Below, in pieces: positions 17,905 to 25,443 of a stretch of 64,000 nt of DNA; position 1 is the stretch's first letter; the number at the start of each line of letters is the position of its first letter. The notes under the pieces were generated by a model. It saw only the letters and a program-made list of their open reading frames with translations, did not search any database and was not told the origin of the DNA. The stretch is from CBDDLD01 sp965250025 (lineage in GTDB: Bacteria > Bacteroidota > Bacteroidia > Flavobacteriales > Flavobacteriaceae), in assembly GCA_965250025.1 (NCBI GenBank), contig OZ252283.1, positions 248,001-312,000 on the forward strand, read 5' to 3'. A program made the translations under genes and the position numbers.

Positions 17905-19104
17905 TCAATTATTTTTTCCCGTTCTCAACTGATTCACTTTGGAAATCATTGTAATAGCATTTTTATTTTCAGGATTAAGCACTAATGATTTTGCAAAATT
18001 TCTAATGGCGTTATTCCAGTCTTCAATTGTATAATATGCCTCTCCCAAACTGTCGTATAAATTTGAGTGATTAGGCATTAACTCTAATCCATATTTGAAA
18101 ACTTTAATTGCTCCTTCGGGGTTCTTTATATCGTTTAACCATTCGTAACCAATAGTAGTGATAATAACATCGATACCACTATCTAAGAATTCCTTCTCCG
18201 AAATCTCAACATCTCCAATTATCTCTTTTAAAAATAGAGCTGGGTCTTCTGAATTATTGTACTTTTTGTAGTGTAGATAACCACTTGATTGTTTTGAAAA
18301 AAGCTCTGGAATCATTGTTCGATGATTTCCTTTCTCTAGTTCCTTTTTCAAATCAATTTCTATAAAATCTGTAAAATCATTAAATAAATAAACTCTAATT
18401 TTCAGTTCTTCCAAATCATAGATGGTTGAGTATTGAGTCGTTGCGATCTTAGTTTTGGGTTGGGCAAAATTACACATTGCTTCACTGCAATAGTTAAGCG
18501 TAGATTTGCTCTTGGTAGCATTAATAAATTTCCGTCCGTTTTGATAATAACTAAGGTTTACATCATCCAATGAGTCAATTTGGGAATAATAGAAGTTTGA
18601 AAAAGTTTTTTCAGAATCTTCACCCATAAAAACTTCATCACCTTCTACAATTAAATAAGTACCTGATTTATCTACAAAAACAAGCATACTTTGTGTGAGA
18701 GTACTTAGGTTTATCGTTTCTATATAGGTTTTAACCTCTTCGACATTGCTCATTGTTTGCATCACGTATCTGAGTGCTTCGGCAATAGGAATGTCTAATT
18801 TTCCTTCTGTATTGGTTACAGGTAAATATTCAGGTTCAAAGAAACCATCAAAAACCAACCCCTTTTCATTAATAGCACCTTGTGCAAAATTGTCTAATTG
18901 CCCCATGTACATTACTCCAAACGTGTTTTTACTACCAATTTCAAACCAAAATTGATGGTTTGGACTTAGCCAGTCTTCATTGTTGCCTACAATCGTTTTC
19001 CCATCTTTTGTAATCTTGTACATACTACATGCTATTCCTAAGCTAGGAAAGAACACTGCCAACGTAAAGCCTATTAAAATTGTATGTTTTATTTGATCTC
19101 TCAT
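17905..19104 (-). CDS. Secreted Ntn-hydrolase (choloylglycine hydrolase/C45-like) with C-terminal TPRs
   Basis: A 399-residue exported protein. A signal peptide (about residues 1-25) ends in LGIA directly before Cys26, and CSMYKITKDGKTIVGNNEDW is the N-terminal nucleophile pattern of linear-amide C-N hydrolases: Cys is exposed by processing and Asn-x-Asp-Trp follows. The middle carries the Ntn sandwich, and residues about 315-385 contain two TPRs (AIKVFKYGLELMPNHSNLYDSLGEAYYTI, given here in part). It would hydrolyse an amide in the periplasm or outside; substrate unknown. The lipobox is poor (Gly at -3), so SPI cleavage is favoured. It belongs to a minus-strand group with the beta-lactamase-like and glyoxalase-like genes. 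Confidence 0.75.
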   Translation of the reverse strand: MRDQIKHTILIGFTLAVFFPSLGIACSMYKITKDGKTIVGNNEDWLSPNHQFWFEIGSKNTFGVMYMGQLDNFAQGAINEKGLVFDGFFEPEYLPVTNTEGKLDIPIAEALRYVMQTMSNVEEVKTYIETINLSTLTQSMLVFVDKSGTYLIVEGDEVFMGEDSEKTFSNFYYSQIDSLDDVNLSYYQNGRKFINATKSKSTLNYCSEAMCNFAQPKTKIATTQYSTIYDLEELKIRVYLFNDFTDFIEIDLKKELEKGNHRTMIPELFSKQSSGYLHYKKYNNSEDPALFLKEIIGDVEISEKEFLDSGIDVIITTIGYEWLNDIKNPEGAIKVFKYGLELMPNHSNLYDSLGEAYYTIEDWNNAIRNFAKSLVLNPENKNAITMISKVNQLRTGKNN

Positions 19105-19145
19105 TACTATTTTTTTAAGATACTTTCATCGTATTGCAACACGAC

Positions 19146-21083
19146 TCAATTAATTATCCAGTTTACAAATTCTTCTACATCCACAATTGACCAACTATGA
19201 GGATGTCTGGTTCCATCGGAACGATATCCTTTATTTTCTGTTTCTATTAACTCAAACTGATTCCAGTTTTTGGACTTTAAGTCTTTAGCAACTTTCTGGA
19301 TAGCATAAGCATTTGTATTTTCAAACTCTGTCTGTCTGTTGTCTTTCCACCAGTCCGCATCAGGTTCGGTATAAAAACGTAACGAACAGTTTTTTAAATG
19401 AGAGACACTTGTACATTTACTTTTATGTACAAATGGAGATACCTTTTGAATATTGACTAATAAGGAATCTTTGCTAAATTCTTCTTCGAAATAATTGATG
19501 ATAAACTTAGGTTCTTCCAATCGTTCTTCATCAAAATCAGAATTTTCGACATCCACTACGGCACTTTCATACAATGCATACAAATCAATGGGCGAATCAA
19601 CTATAAAAACACCTTGTGGTGCTATATTGGATTTGTTTTCATACAGGTAGTCAGAAAGTATCAATGCAACATTGCCACCAATGGACATTCCACCAATAAT
19701 TATGTTATCCGTCTTAATATCATATTTTTCGAATGCTGTTGAAATGATACTATACAAACTGTCTAAATCTTCTGTTTCAACCCATAAATGACCGTTAAAG
19801 TTCATGAGCATAACTGAAATTCCCTGACCTGTAGCTTTTTCTATAATGTTAAATTCTTCTTTGGTTTCTTTTGCTGTGGAACCACCACCAGGAAACAAGA
19901 TTAATAAGGCTTGGTCTTTTGATGACTTTATCAATTCGTAATTTTCAGTTAAATAAGTTTGAATCGTATCCTCTGAGGATTTTTTTAATCGTATCAACAA
20001 TTCGTTGGCTAATTGTGGATTAATATTCCGCTCTTCACGCACCAGAGTAAAAACAGAAATGGTGGCATTGTATTTTGGAATGTACATGACATCTGTGCCC
20101 CAAAAACCTCCGTGATAATAGGCGTTTTCTCCGTAAAAAGAGGGTATATTGTATAAGCCTAGACAATAGTTTTTGCACTCTTCTTTAGGAATGACGTAGT
20201 TATAAATTTCGGAAAGTACTTGTTTGTTTTTGACAATTTTACCTTCAAACAGAAGCTGAAAGAACATGGCTAAATCTCTAGCGTTGGATGCCAAACCACC
20301 CCCACCGTACAAATCCCATGATGGATCAATCTTGTAAGAGTCATGCTTAAACTTACTTGAATATTGATGCGCAAAAGTCAGAGCGGCAGTTGGTTTTTCT
20401 TCCAACCCTTCGAACCAAGTAGTGTTTAAATTATGTTCCAGAAAACCTAGTAACTCACGAATTGCTATATGGTAAGGCTTTCCCTTTTTTTGTTCTATTA
20501 TTTCAGTTAGCAAGAGGTAATTGATATCTCCATAGGTGAATTTTTTTCCTGTTTCAATTGGCATAGCTAACTTCATGGCTAAGTCGATTTGTTGATCTCT
20601 CGTCCATTGGTGTTGAGGATTATTGTTTACGAAGGAAAAGTAGTCGTCATCCACATAATCTGTAATCCCGGATGTATGCGATAACAAATGTCTTACGGTA
20701 ATTTTATTAACATCATAACCGGTCATTTTGAGTCGTCTTTTTGTTCGTCTAGAAATCAATTTTTTGATCGGGGCATCGAGCATTAAACACTCTTGTTCTA
20801 CCAACTTTAAAATGGCGGCAGAAACGTATGTTTTCGTATTACTTGCAATAAGTACGGGCTGCTGTGCATTCAATTTTTCTTTTGTGTTTCTATTTGAGTG
20901 ACCAACAGCATAGCTCCATGAAAGATCATTATCTGGTGCTTCTACATGAACCATGATCCCTTCAGTTTCTGAATTTTCATGATAAATAGAATCTACAATC
21001 TTTTGAAGCTCTTGTTCAAGACGTTGTGCGTGAGTAAGCGTTGATAGAAGTAGTGTTAAAGTAACTAGAATACTCGGTTTCAT
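19146..21083 (-). CDS. Beta-lactamase-like serine hydrolase fused to an alpha/beta hydrolase
   Basis: A 645-residue secreted protein (signal peptide ending THAQ). Residues about 25-365 are a class C beta-lactamase/DD-peptidase-type domain: Ser81-x-x-Lys84 in IASNTK, HTSGITDY, Tyr184-Gly-Asp186 in place of YxN, and His324-Gly-Gly in place of KTG. Residues about 390-645 are an alpha/beta hydrolase with LLILFPGGGST as oxyanion region, nucleophile Ser467 in GGMSIGG and a probable His in RHPHSWS close to the C-terminus. Both active sites look intact. Two secreted esterase or amidase activities joined in one chain is unusual. The preceding glyoxalase-like gene overlaps it by 4 nt. Confidence 0.82.
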   Translation of the reverse strand: MKPSILVTLTLLLSTLTHAQRLEQELQKIVDSIYHENSETEGIMVHVEAPDNDLSWSYAVGHSNRNTKEKLNAQQPVLIASNTKTYVSAAILKLVEQECLMLDAPIKKLISRRTKRRLKMTGYDVNKITVRHLLSHTSGITDYVDDDYFSFVNNNPQHQWTRDQQIDLAMKLAMPIETGKKFTYGDINYLLLTEIIEQKKGKPYHIAIRELLGFLEHNLNTTWFEGLEEKPTAALTFAHQYSSKFKHDSYKIDPSWDLYGGGGLASNARDLAMFFQLLFEGKIVKNKQVLSEIYNYVIPKEECKNYCLGLYNIPSFYGENAYYHGGFWGTDVMYIPKYNATISVFTLVREERNINPQLANELLIRLKKSSEDTIQTYLTENYELIKSSKDQALLILFPGGGSTAKETKEEFNIIEKATGQGISVMLMNFNGHLWVETEDLDSLYSIISTAFEKYDIKTDNIIIGGMSIGGNVALILSDYLYENKSNIAPQGVFIVDSPIDLYALYESAVVDVENSDFDEERLEEPKFIINYFEEEFSKDSLLVNIQKVSPFVHKSKCTSVSHLKNCSLRFYTEPDADWWKDNRQTEFENTNAYAIQKVAKDLKSKNWNQFELIETENKGYRSDGTRHPHSWSIVDVEEFVNWIIN

Positions 21084-21910
21084 AGGTGTATAATTAATGG
21101 CAGATCTGGCCGTAAATCGAATGATTTTCCCTGAACATTATGGTCAAAAACCAATTCCATCAAATGTTCTTTTCCATTTTTCGCTGAGAGGTTCTTGATT
21201 CCGTTAATTGCTTTTATCGTTTCCGTTTCTAAATCTAAATCAATGCTTGTAATGGTGATTTTAGTCATCTTTTTTGCTCCGTTGGGATGTTTGAAAAAAG
21301 CTTTCCAATAATCATCACCTGTCGGAAAACCATCCAGATCAGACATGGATTGAAATGTATTGGATTCAATATCTGGATTTACCACAAAAACAGAAGGTTC
21401 CTTCAGGTTGGTTTTTGAGCTTTTTGAAGCATAAATACTATTGTTTTCCCCCATCCATACTTGCTGATACCTTACGGTTTCGAATGGAATATCTTGAGGG
21501 TTGTACTCCTTTTGTTTAAGAGCAATACTAAACGGTAATGCATTATTCTTCCGGAAATTGACTCGTTGAGGAAAATCTAATGAGGCATTTGCCTCATTGT
21601 TTTCATCAAACTCTTGCTGGTCGTAAACAAATATCAATTCCAGATAACTGTTTAAAAAATGAAAATACTTACCCGAAGTGCCCTGTCCTTGATGGACAAC
21701 AATACTTGAATCAGGCACAGCTGTAAAACCAATGTCAGTTAACAATTGTTTTGCCTTTTCGGGGTGCTCAACCCAAATATTGAGATGATCTACTTTGAGA
21801 TTGTTCTCTAATGTATCTTCGGTTTTTATACCGCGCTGATTGTCTTGAAAATCACAAGAAAGTAGGCTGAATGATACTATTGTCAGGATGATATAATTGT
21901 ATTTTTTCAT
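21080..21910 (-). CDS. Lipoprotein with glyoxalase-like (VOC) domain
   Basis: A 276-residue lipoprotein (SPII site FSLLSC, Cys at residue 19). Residues about 38-225 hold a glyoxalase-like fold starting VDHLNIWVEHPEKAKQLLTDIGF, the betaalphabetabetabeta entry typical of the Glyoxalase_3/VOC group, with YFHFLNSYLELIFVY as the strand carrying a conserved Glu. Probably in the periplasm or at the outer membrane; ligand unknown. Its stop overlaps the start of the beta-lactamase/hydrolase fusion (ATGA), indicating an operon with that gene and probably the Ntn-hydrolase. Confidence 0.7.
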   Translation of the reverse strand: MKKYNYIILTIVSFSLLSCDFQDNQRGIKTEDTLENNLKVDHLNIWVEHPEKAKQLLTDIGFTAVPDSSIVVHQGQGTSGKYFHFLNSYLELIFVYDQQEFDENNEANASLDFPQRVNFRKNNALPFSIALKQKEYNPQDIPFETVRYQQVWMGENNSIYASKSSKTNLKEPSVFVVNPDIESNTFQSMSDLDGFPTGDDYWKAFFKHPNGAKKMTKITITSIDLDLETETIKAINGIKNLSAKNGKEHLMELVFDHNVQGKSFDLRPDLPLIIHL

Positions 21911-21990
21911 TCTATATTCCGACTATTTTCATGTTTGGAACAAAACTACCTTGTAACACCAATAGGTAATTGTATGATTTTAGCCAAAGT

Positions 21991-22773
21991 TTACAAAGAG
22001 CGAAAATGATTAGGAAGAAAACCAATATACATTTTAAAGACTTTGATCATGTGACTTTGATCTGTGAAGCCACATATATCTGATATTTCGGATATAGACT
22101 TGCTAGTGTTTAAAAGATAAAAGATGGCTTTTTCTACTTTAATTTTGCGCATATAATCTCCAAGTGTACACCTGTAATACTTTTTGAAATATTTAGAAAT
22201 CGTAACTGGATGCACGTTAAAAATGGTTGCTAAGTCATTTAATGGAATGAACTCATCCCATCTATCTTCAATCACCTCTTTGAGGTGGTCCATCCATACA
22301 GGGATATATGAAGAGTTTTTATCTGATTTTAATAATTGATTAAAAGAGAAATCAATCGTTTCCTTAGAGTATATATCATCTAAACGCAGTTCATTGTAGA
22401 TATTCAGTAAGCTTAAGTAAACATCAATGTTATCAATATTTGGTTTTGAAAAATAGTTTGTGTTAAGACTACTTGTCTCGTGAAAATCTTTTTTTAGTTC
22501 TACAATTAAGTGCTTTGAGGGAAATGTTGTATACCGATTACTGTGTAATTCCCCTTCATTGTACAACATTACTCTTCCAGGGGTTAATTGAATATCTTCC
22601 TTTTTTCGGGATTCTCTGCTGCCTCCTTGTAAGACCAACGATAAATGAGTGTTTTCGTGATAATGCCAGTCTTCAGGTGCTGAAGTTCGAAAATTAACAA
22701 TAGATAATAAATATGGCTTGAAATCATATCTTTCGGAGGTGATTCCGGTGTATTCAGATTGTTTTAATTTCAT
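21991..22773 (-). CDS. AraC-family transcriptional regulator
   Basis: A 260-residue regulator. The N-terminal cupin-like part (HYHENTHLSLVLQGGSRE and MLYNEGELHSNRY, about residues 38-80) would sense an effector, and the last 100 residues form two helix-turn-helix motifs, LNDLATIFNVHPVTISKYFKK and ISEISDICGFTDQSHMIKVFK. The ATG at 22773 is chosen: the longer reading to 22872 would encode residues from the attC-like hairpin A, and the ATG at 22791 is a possible alternative. It lies upstream of and codirectional with the glyoxalase/beta-lactamase/Ntn-hydrolase group, so local control is likely but unproven. Confidence 0.85.
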   Translation of the reverse strand: MKLKQSEYTGITSERYDFKPYLLSIVNFRTSAPEDWHYHENTHLSLVLQGGSRESRKKEDIQLTPGRVMLYNEGELHSNRYTTFPSKHLIVELKKDFHETSSLNTNYFSKPNIDNIDVYLSLLNIYNELRLDDIYSKETIDFSFNQLLKSDKNSSYIPVWMDHLKEVIEDRWDEFIPLNDLATIFNVHPVTISKYFKKYYRCTLGDYMRKIKVEKAIFYLLNTSKSISEISDICGFTDQSHMIKVFKMYIGFLPNHFRSL

Positions 22774-22798
22774 TTTTTTACTGCCTTGCATGCTAATT

Positions 22799-22929
22799 GT
22801 TGCCAACGGTTTTGTGTATGGCTCGTTACGGCAAATCCAAGAGGATTTTCCGCCGTAACCGAAAGATAGCAAATTGCAATGAATTCCGATAAGGAATTCA
22901 GCCGCAATGAACTATACACGTTGTTGTGC
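22799..22929 (-). repeat. attC-like imperfect hairpin A
   Basis: 131 nt between GTTGCCAAC (22799-22807) and GTTGTGC (22923-22929). The outer arms GTGTATGGCTCGTTACGGC and GCCGCAATGAACTATACAC pair imperfectly, with unpaired extra bases near the ends. Inside are two smaller hairpins, one GAATTCC/GGAATTC at 22881-22899. It follows the stop of the 147-residue membrane protein gene on the minus strand, where an attC site would follow a cassette gene. Confidence 0.6.
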
Positions 22930-22937
22930 ATAGTGTT

Positions 22938-23381
22938 TTATTTCTTTATCAGTTTTATTATCAAATTTGGCATTAAAATACCAATTCCAATTAACATTGT
23001 CGAATATAAGTCAAAAGGTTCTGTCTTTAAATAATTAGGAATCAAAGGGTTTGAATGTTTTGCAGAAAAAACCATTATAAAAAGCCCAATTCCAAAAACT
23101 ATTATTACGAAAAATAGAACAGTCAATATATCGGTAATCAATTCTTTTACTTTAAATTCAGTTCTTGTCGAGTTGTAAATCATTCCAAAAAACGGAAAAG
23201 AAGCAAAAACTAAGTAGTCAAGAGTATTTGTTGAAATTCCAAAAAAATAGTCAGTCAGTTTTTGCAAGTTTTCAGTCAATCCAATCTGAAGTTTTGCTCC
23301 GAGCCCAAAATTCAGCACAATGAAAATTAGTCCACAAATTCCGTAAATAAGATATTTTATTTTAGATGGTATTTTATTCAA
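22938..23381 (-). CDS. Four-TM membrane protein of unknown function (putative cassette gene)
   Basis: A 147-residue hydrophobic protein with four predicted membrane helices and short charged loops. No family is recognised. It overlaps the upstream membrane-protein gene by 8 nt and its stop lies 9 nt before hairpin A, so the two genes form a single putative cassette between hairpins B and A. Codon use is very AT-rich. Possible roles such as toxin-antitoxin or defence, frequent in cassettes, cannot be shown from sequence. Confidence 0.6.
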   Translation of the reverse strand: MNKIPSKIKYLIYGICGLIFIVLNFGLGAKLQIGLTENLQKLTDYFFGISTNTLDYLVFASFPFFGMIYNSTRTEFKVKELITDILTVLFFVIIVFGIGLFIMVFSAKHSNPLIPNYLKTEPFDLYSTMLIGIGILMPNLIIKLIKK

Positions 23382-23799
23382 TTGATTTTATTCTTTTGGG
23401 TTTAATTTTCCAAATTATCCAGTTTACACTTATAAGAATAAATAATATTACAGTCCAGTCCTTTACTTTTTCAAAAGTCCACAATGGCTGTGGTGAGTAA
23501 TCTCGGTGATAGTCTATTAAAATATCCAAATAAATTATATTCCACAATATCCACAAAGTGTAAATTCCGAAATATACCGCGAGTAAAGTCCAAATTGTTC
23601 TGTTGTTAAATATCAATTGCCCAATTAATAATATTGTAGGAATAATTATTTGCAAAGAATAAATTCCGATGGTTTCGTTGTTAATGAATTCCAAATCTTT
23701 AAACCAAAGCATTATCCATAATATGATTCCAATTGCGTAAATCAGTCTTTGGTTTTTATCCTTTTTAAAAAAATTCAATACTTGTTTTTGGTCAGTCAA
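23374..23799 (-). CDS. Trp-rich membrane protein of unknown function (putative cassette gene)
   Basis: A 141-residue protein with about four membrane helices and many aromatic residues, including LWIMLWFKDLEF and YTLWILWNIIYLD. No family is recognised. It is the first gene of the two-gene unit following hairpin B on the minus strand, and its start lies about 30 nt inside the cassette boundary GTTGTAC. The pairing of two small membrane proteins by an 8-nt overlap suggests they act together. Confidence 0.6.
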   Translation of the reverse strand: MTDQKQVLNFFKKDKNQRLIYAIGIILWIMLWFKDLEFINNETIGIYSLQIIIPTILLIGQLIFNNRTIWTLLAVYFGIYTLWILWNIIYLDILIDYHRDYSPQPLWTFEKVKDWTVILFILISVNWIIWKIKPKRIKSIE

Positions 23800-23827
23800 T
23801 TTATTTTCGTGAGTTTTTTTACATTAT

Positions 23828-23961
23828 GTACAACGGTCTCGTATAACCGTCAGTTACGGGTTAATATACGCAGACTTTTCAGTTTAGCACTAACGTTAGC
23901 AATTCCGAGTGGATTCGGACGTAGTCGAATCCGCCGTAATTGTGGTTATACATTGTTACCC
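23828..23961 (-). repeat. attC-like imperfect hairpin B
   Basis: 134 nt between GTACAAC (23828-23834) and GTTACCC (23955-23961). The arms GTATAACCGTCAGTTACGG and CCGTAATTGTGGTTATAC pair well; extra bases (GGTCTC) interrupt one side near the end. An inner hairpin GGATTCG/CGAATCC lies in the apical part. It follows the stop of the 169-residue protein gene on the minus strand. Confidence 0.62.
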
Positions 23962-23971
23962 AACGTTTTTA

Positions 23972-24481
23972 TTATTTTATTTTTCCAATTTGTTTTAAAA
24001 TCAATAGAGTCAGAGCTAATAAAATTCCAATTCCAATAAAAAAGTATCCTCCATATTTGTCCTTATTTCCACGAATAAAATATGCTTCTCCATTTTTATC
24101 AATGAACTGAACAGTTTTATTGAACCTCAAATCTTGATTCCGTTGCAATGGTGTTTTCTCTGCATAATAAACTGTGATTTCATCTCCAATTTTTAATTTG
24201 TCTAATTGTTCAAATTTTGGTCCGAAATCACCAGGTTCATTTCCGACAAATATGTCAAATACGAGTGGGAAGTCAACAATATGTATAAATCTATGGTTTC
24301 CTTTATTTCTGTAATTTATTTCGCCAAATGTTTTGTCAAAGTAGTCTATCTTTCCGCTAACATTTTCAAATTCAGCTTTTTCTTTGCTACCTCGAATAGA
24401 TAGATAAATTCCGAATCCAACTATTAAAACACAAGCGAGTAAGGATTTTTTAAAAATTTCTTTGGGTTCTTTTTTTGTCAT
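23972..24481 (-). CDS. DUF3592-like membrane protein (putative cassette gene)
   Basis: A 169-residue protein with an N-terminal membrane helix (about residues 13-30), a soluble beta-rich middle (VSGKIDYFDKTFGEINYRNKG then LKIGDEITVYYAEKT) and a C-terminal helix (about 145-165). This topology and the KIGDxxxVYY motif resemble DUF3592-type proteins, function unknown. It stands alone between hairpins C and B on the minus strand. The two ends of this unit carry GTTACCCAAC and its inverse, the arrangement expected of a mobile cassette. Confidence 0.6.
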   Translation of the reverse strand: MTKKEPKEIFKKSLLACVLIVGFGIYLSIRGSKEKAEFENVSGKIDYFDKTFGEINYRNKGNHRFIHIVDFPLVFDIFVGNEPGDFGPKFEQLDKLKIGDEITVYYAEKTPLQRNQDLRFNKTVQFIDKNGEAYFIRGNKDKYGGYFFIGIGILLALTLLILKQIGKIK

Positions 24482-24503
24482 TCAGTTTGTTTTTTCAAAT
24501 GTT

Positions 24504-24573
24504 GGGTAACGGTAAATATAACAAACGTTATTGTCCCGAAGGGCAACTATGTTTTGTTATATAGTGTTATGAG
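24504..24573 (-). repeat. attC-like imperfect hairpin C
   Basis: About 70 nt from GGGTAAC (24504-24510) to GTTATGAG (24566-24573). The arms ATATAACAAACGTTATTGTCC and its near-complement form a long stem closed by CCCGAAGGG (24535-24543). The hairpin contains the last codons and stop of the upstream minus-strand gene, as is common for cassette recombination sites. Confidence 0.62.
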
Positions 24574-25369
24574 CTGGCTTTTTTGCTTTATACTTTGGTT
24601 TTATTTCATAAATATCCAAGTCAGATGTTTTGTCCATTAAGATATTGTCAATTAATTCAGAGCTTCCGCAAACAAACGTCATTGGACAGTCATAATCGGT
24701 TATAATGCACCATTCATTTCCTGAAGTAGGATAAATTGCACTTGGATTATCTCTTATTTCTGGTTCAAATTTCACGAGCATATCTAATTCAGATATTTTA
24801 CCGCGTAAAACTTTATTGTCATCAGTTTCTCTAGTCTTTAGTAAAACATAGTAAAAGTCACTTTCTACGTTACCATAAATCTTAATTAGGTTGCTTCCGA
24901 CTATTTTTAGTTCAGTTAGCTCAGATTCTCCTTCTCCCGGATACCATAAATAATCAGGCCATTTATTTTTACCTCTTAAATGTTCTTTTGCTATTTTTTC
25001 TTTTATTTCGATAGCAGTCTCTAATTCAAATTTTTCTCCGTAACGGTTAAAAAAATCTGAGTAATTAATCCGCTCAAACTCATTGTCATTAATATCACTT
25101 TCTTTTGGAAAAACTCCTTTTTCGTTAAGTTGCTCAACTTTTTTGTTAATCCAAAACGGATGAAGAATAACTAAGTATTTTTCATAGTTAGGTGGGCAAC
25201 ACATAGCTTGTAAAAACCAAATGAAATTTTGATCATTGATTTTAATGTCCATAGAAACACCTGGTCCTAATTCAGCATAAGGTTTGATCCATTCAGGTAT
25301 TTTATTTTCTATAAATTTCATTTCTTCGCTTGCACATAACAATTGAATATACGTATTACGTATATCCAC
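24557..25369 (-). CDS. Protein of unknown function (putative cassette gene)
   Basis: A 270-residue soluble protein without signal peptide or membrane segment. It is acidic and rich in aromatic residues, with CCPPNYEKYLVILHPFW near residue 57 and CIITDYDCPMTFVCGSSELID near residue 222. No family is recognised. Its final codons (AHNTI, stop) lie inside hairpin C. The upstream boundary of its cassette is not evident before the T9SS gene at 25444. Confidence 0.6.
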   Translation of the reverse strand: MDIRNTYIQLLCASEEMKFIENKIPEWIKPYAELGPGVSMDIKINDQNFIWFLQAMCCPPNYEKYLVILHPFWINKKVEQLNEKGVFPKESDINDNEFERINYSDFFNRYGEKFELETAIEIKEKIAKEHLRGKNKWPDYLWYPGEGESELTELKIVGSNLIKIYGNVESDFYYVLLKTRETDDNKVLRGKISELDMLVKFEPEIRDNPSAIYPTSGNEWCIITDYDCPMTFVCGSSELIDNILMDKTSDLDIYEIKPKYKAKKPAHNTI

Positions 25370-25443
25370 ATTATAGATGTCTAAATTAACAAATCTTTTA
25401 TTCCAGTAAATGGGCTCAAGTTTTTCTTTTTTTGACTTTTTTG

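Noticed and set aside
22774..22872. N-terminal extension of the AraC regulator to an upstream ATG
   Set aside because: The extra 33 codons are translated from hairpin A and have no relation to the cupin domain of the family; the start was placed at 22773.
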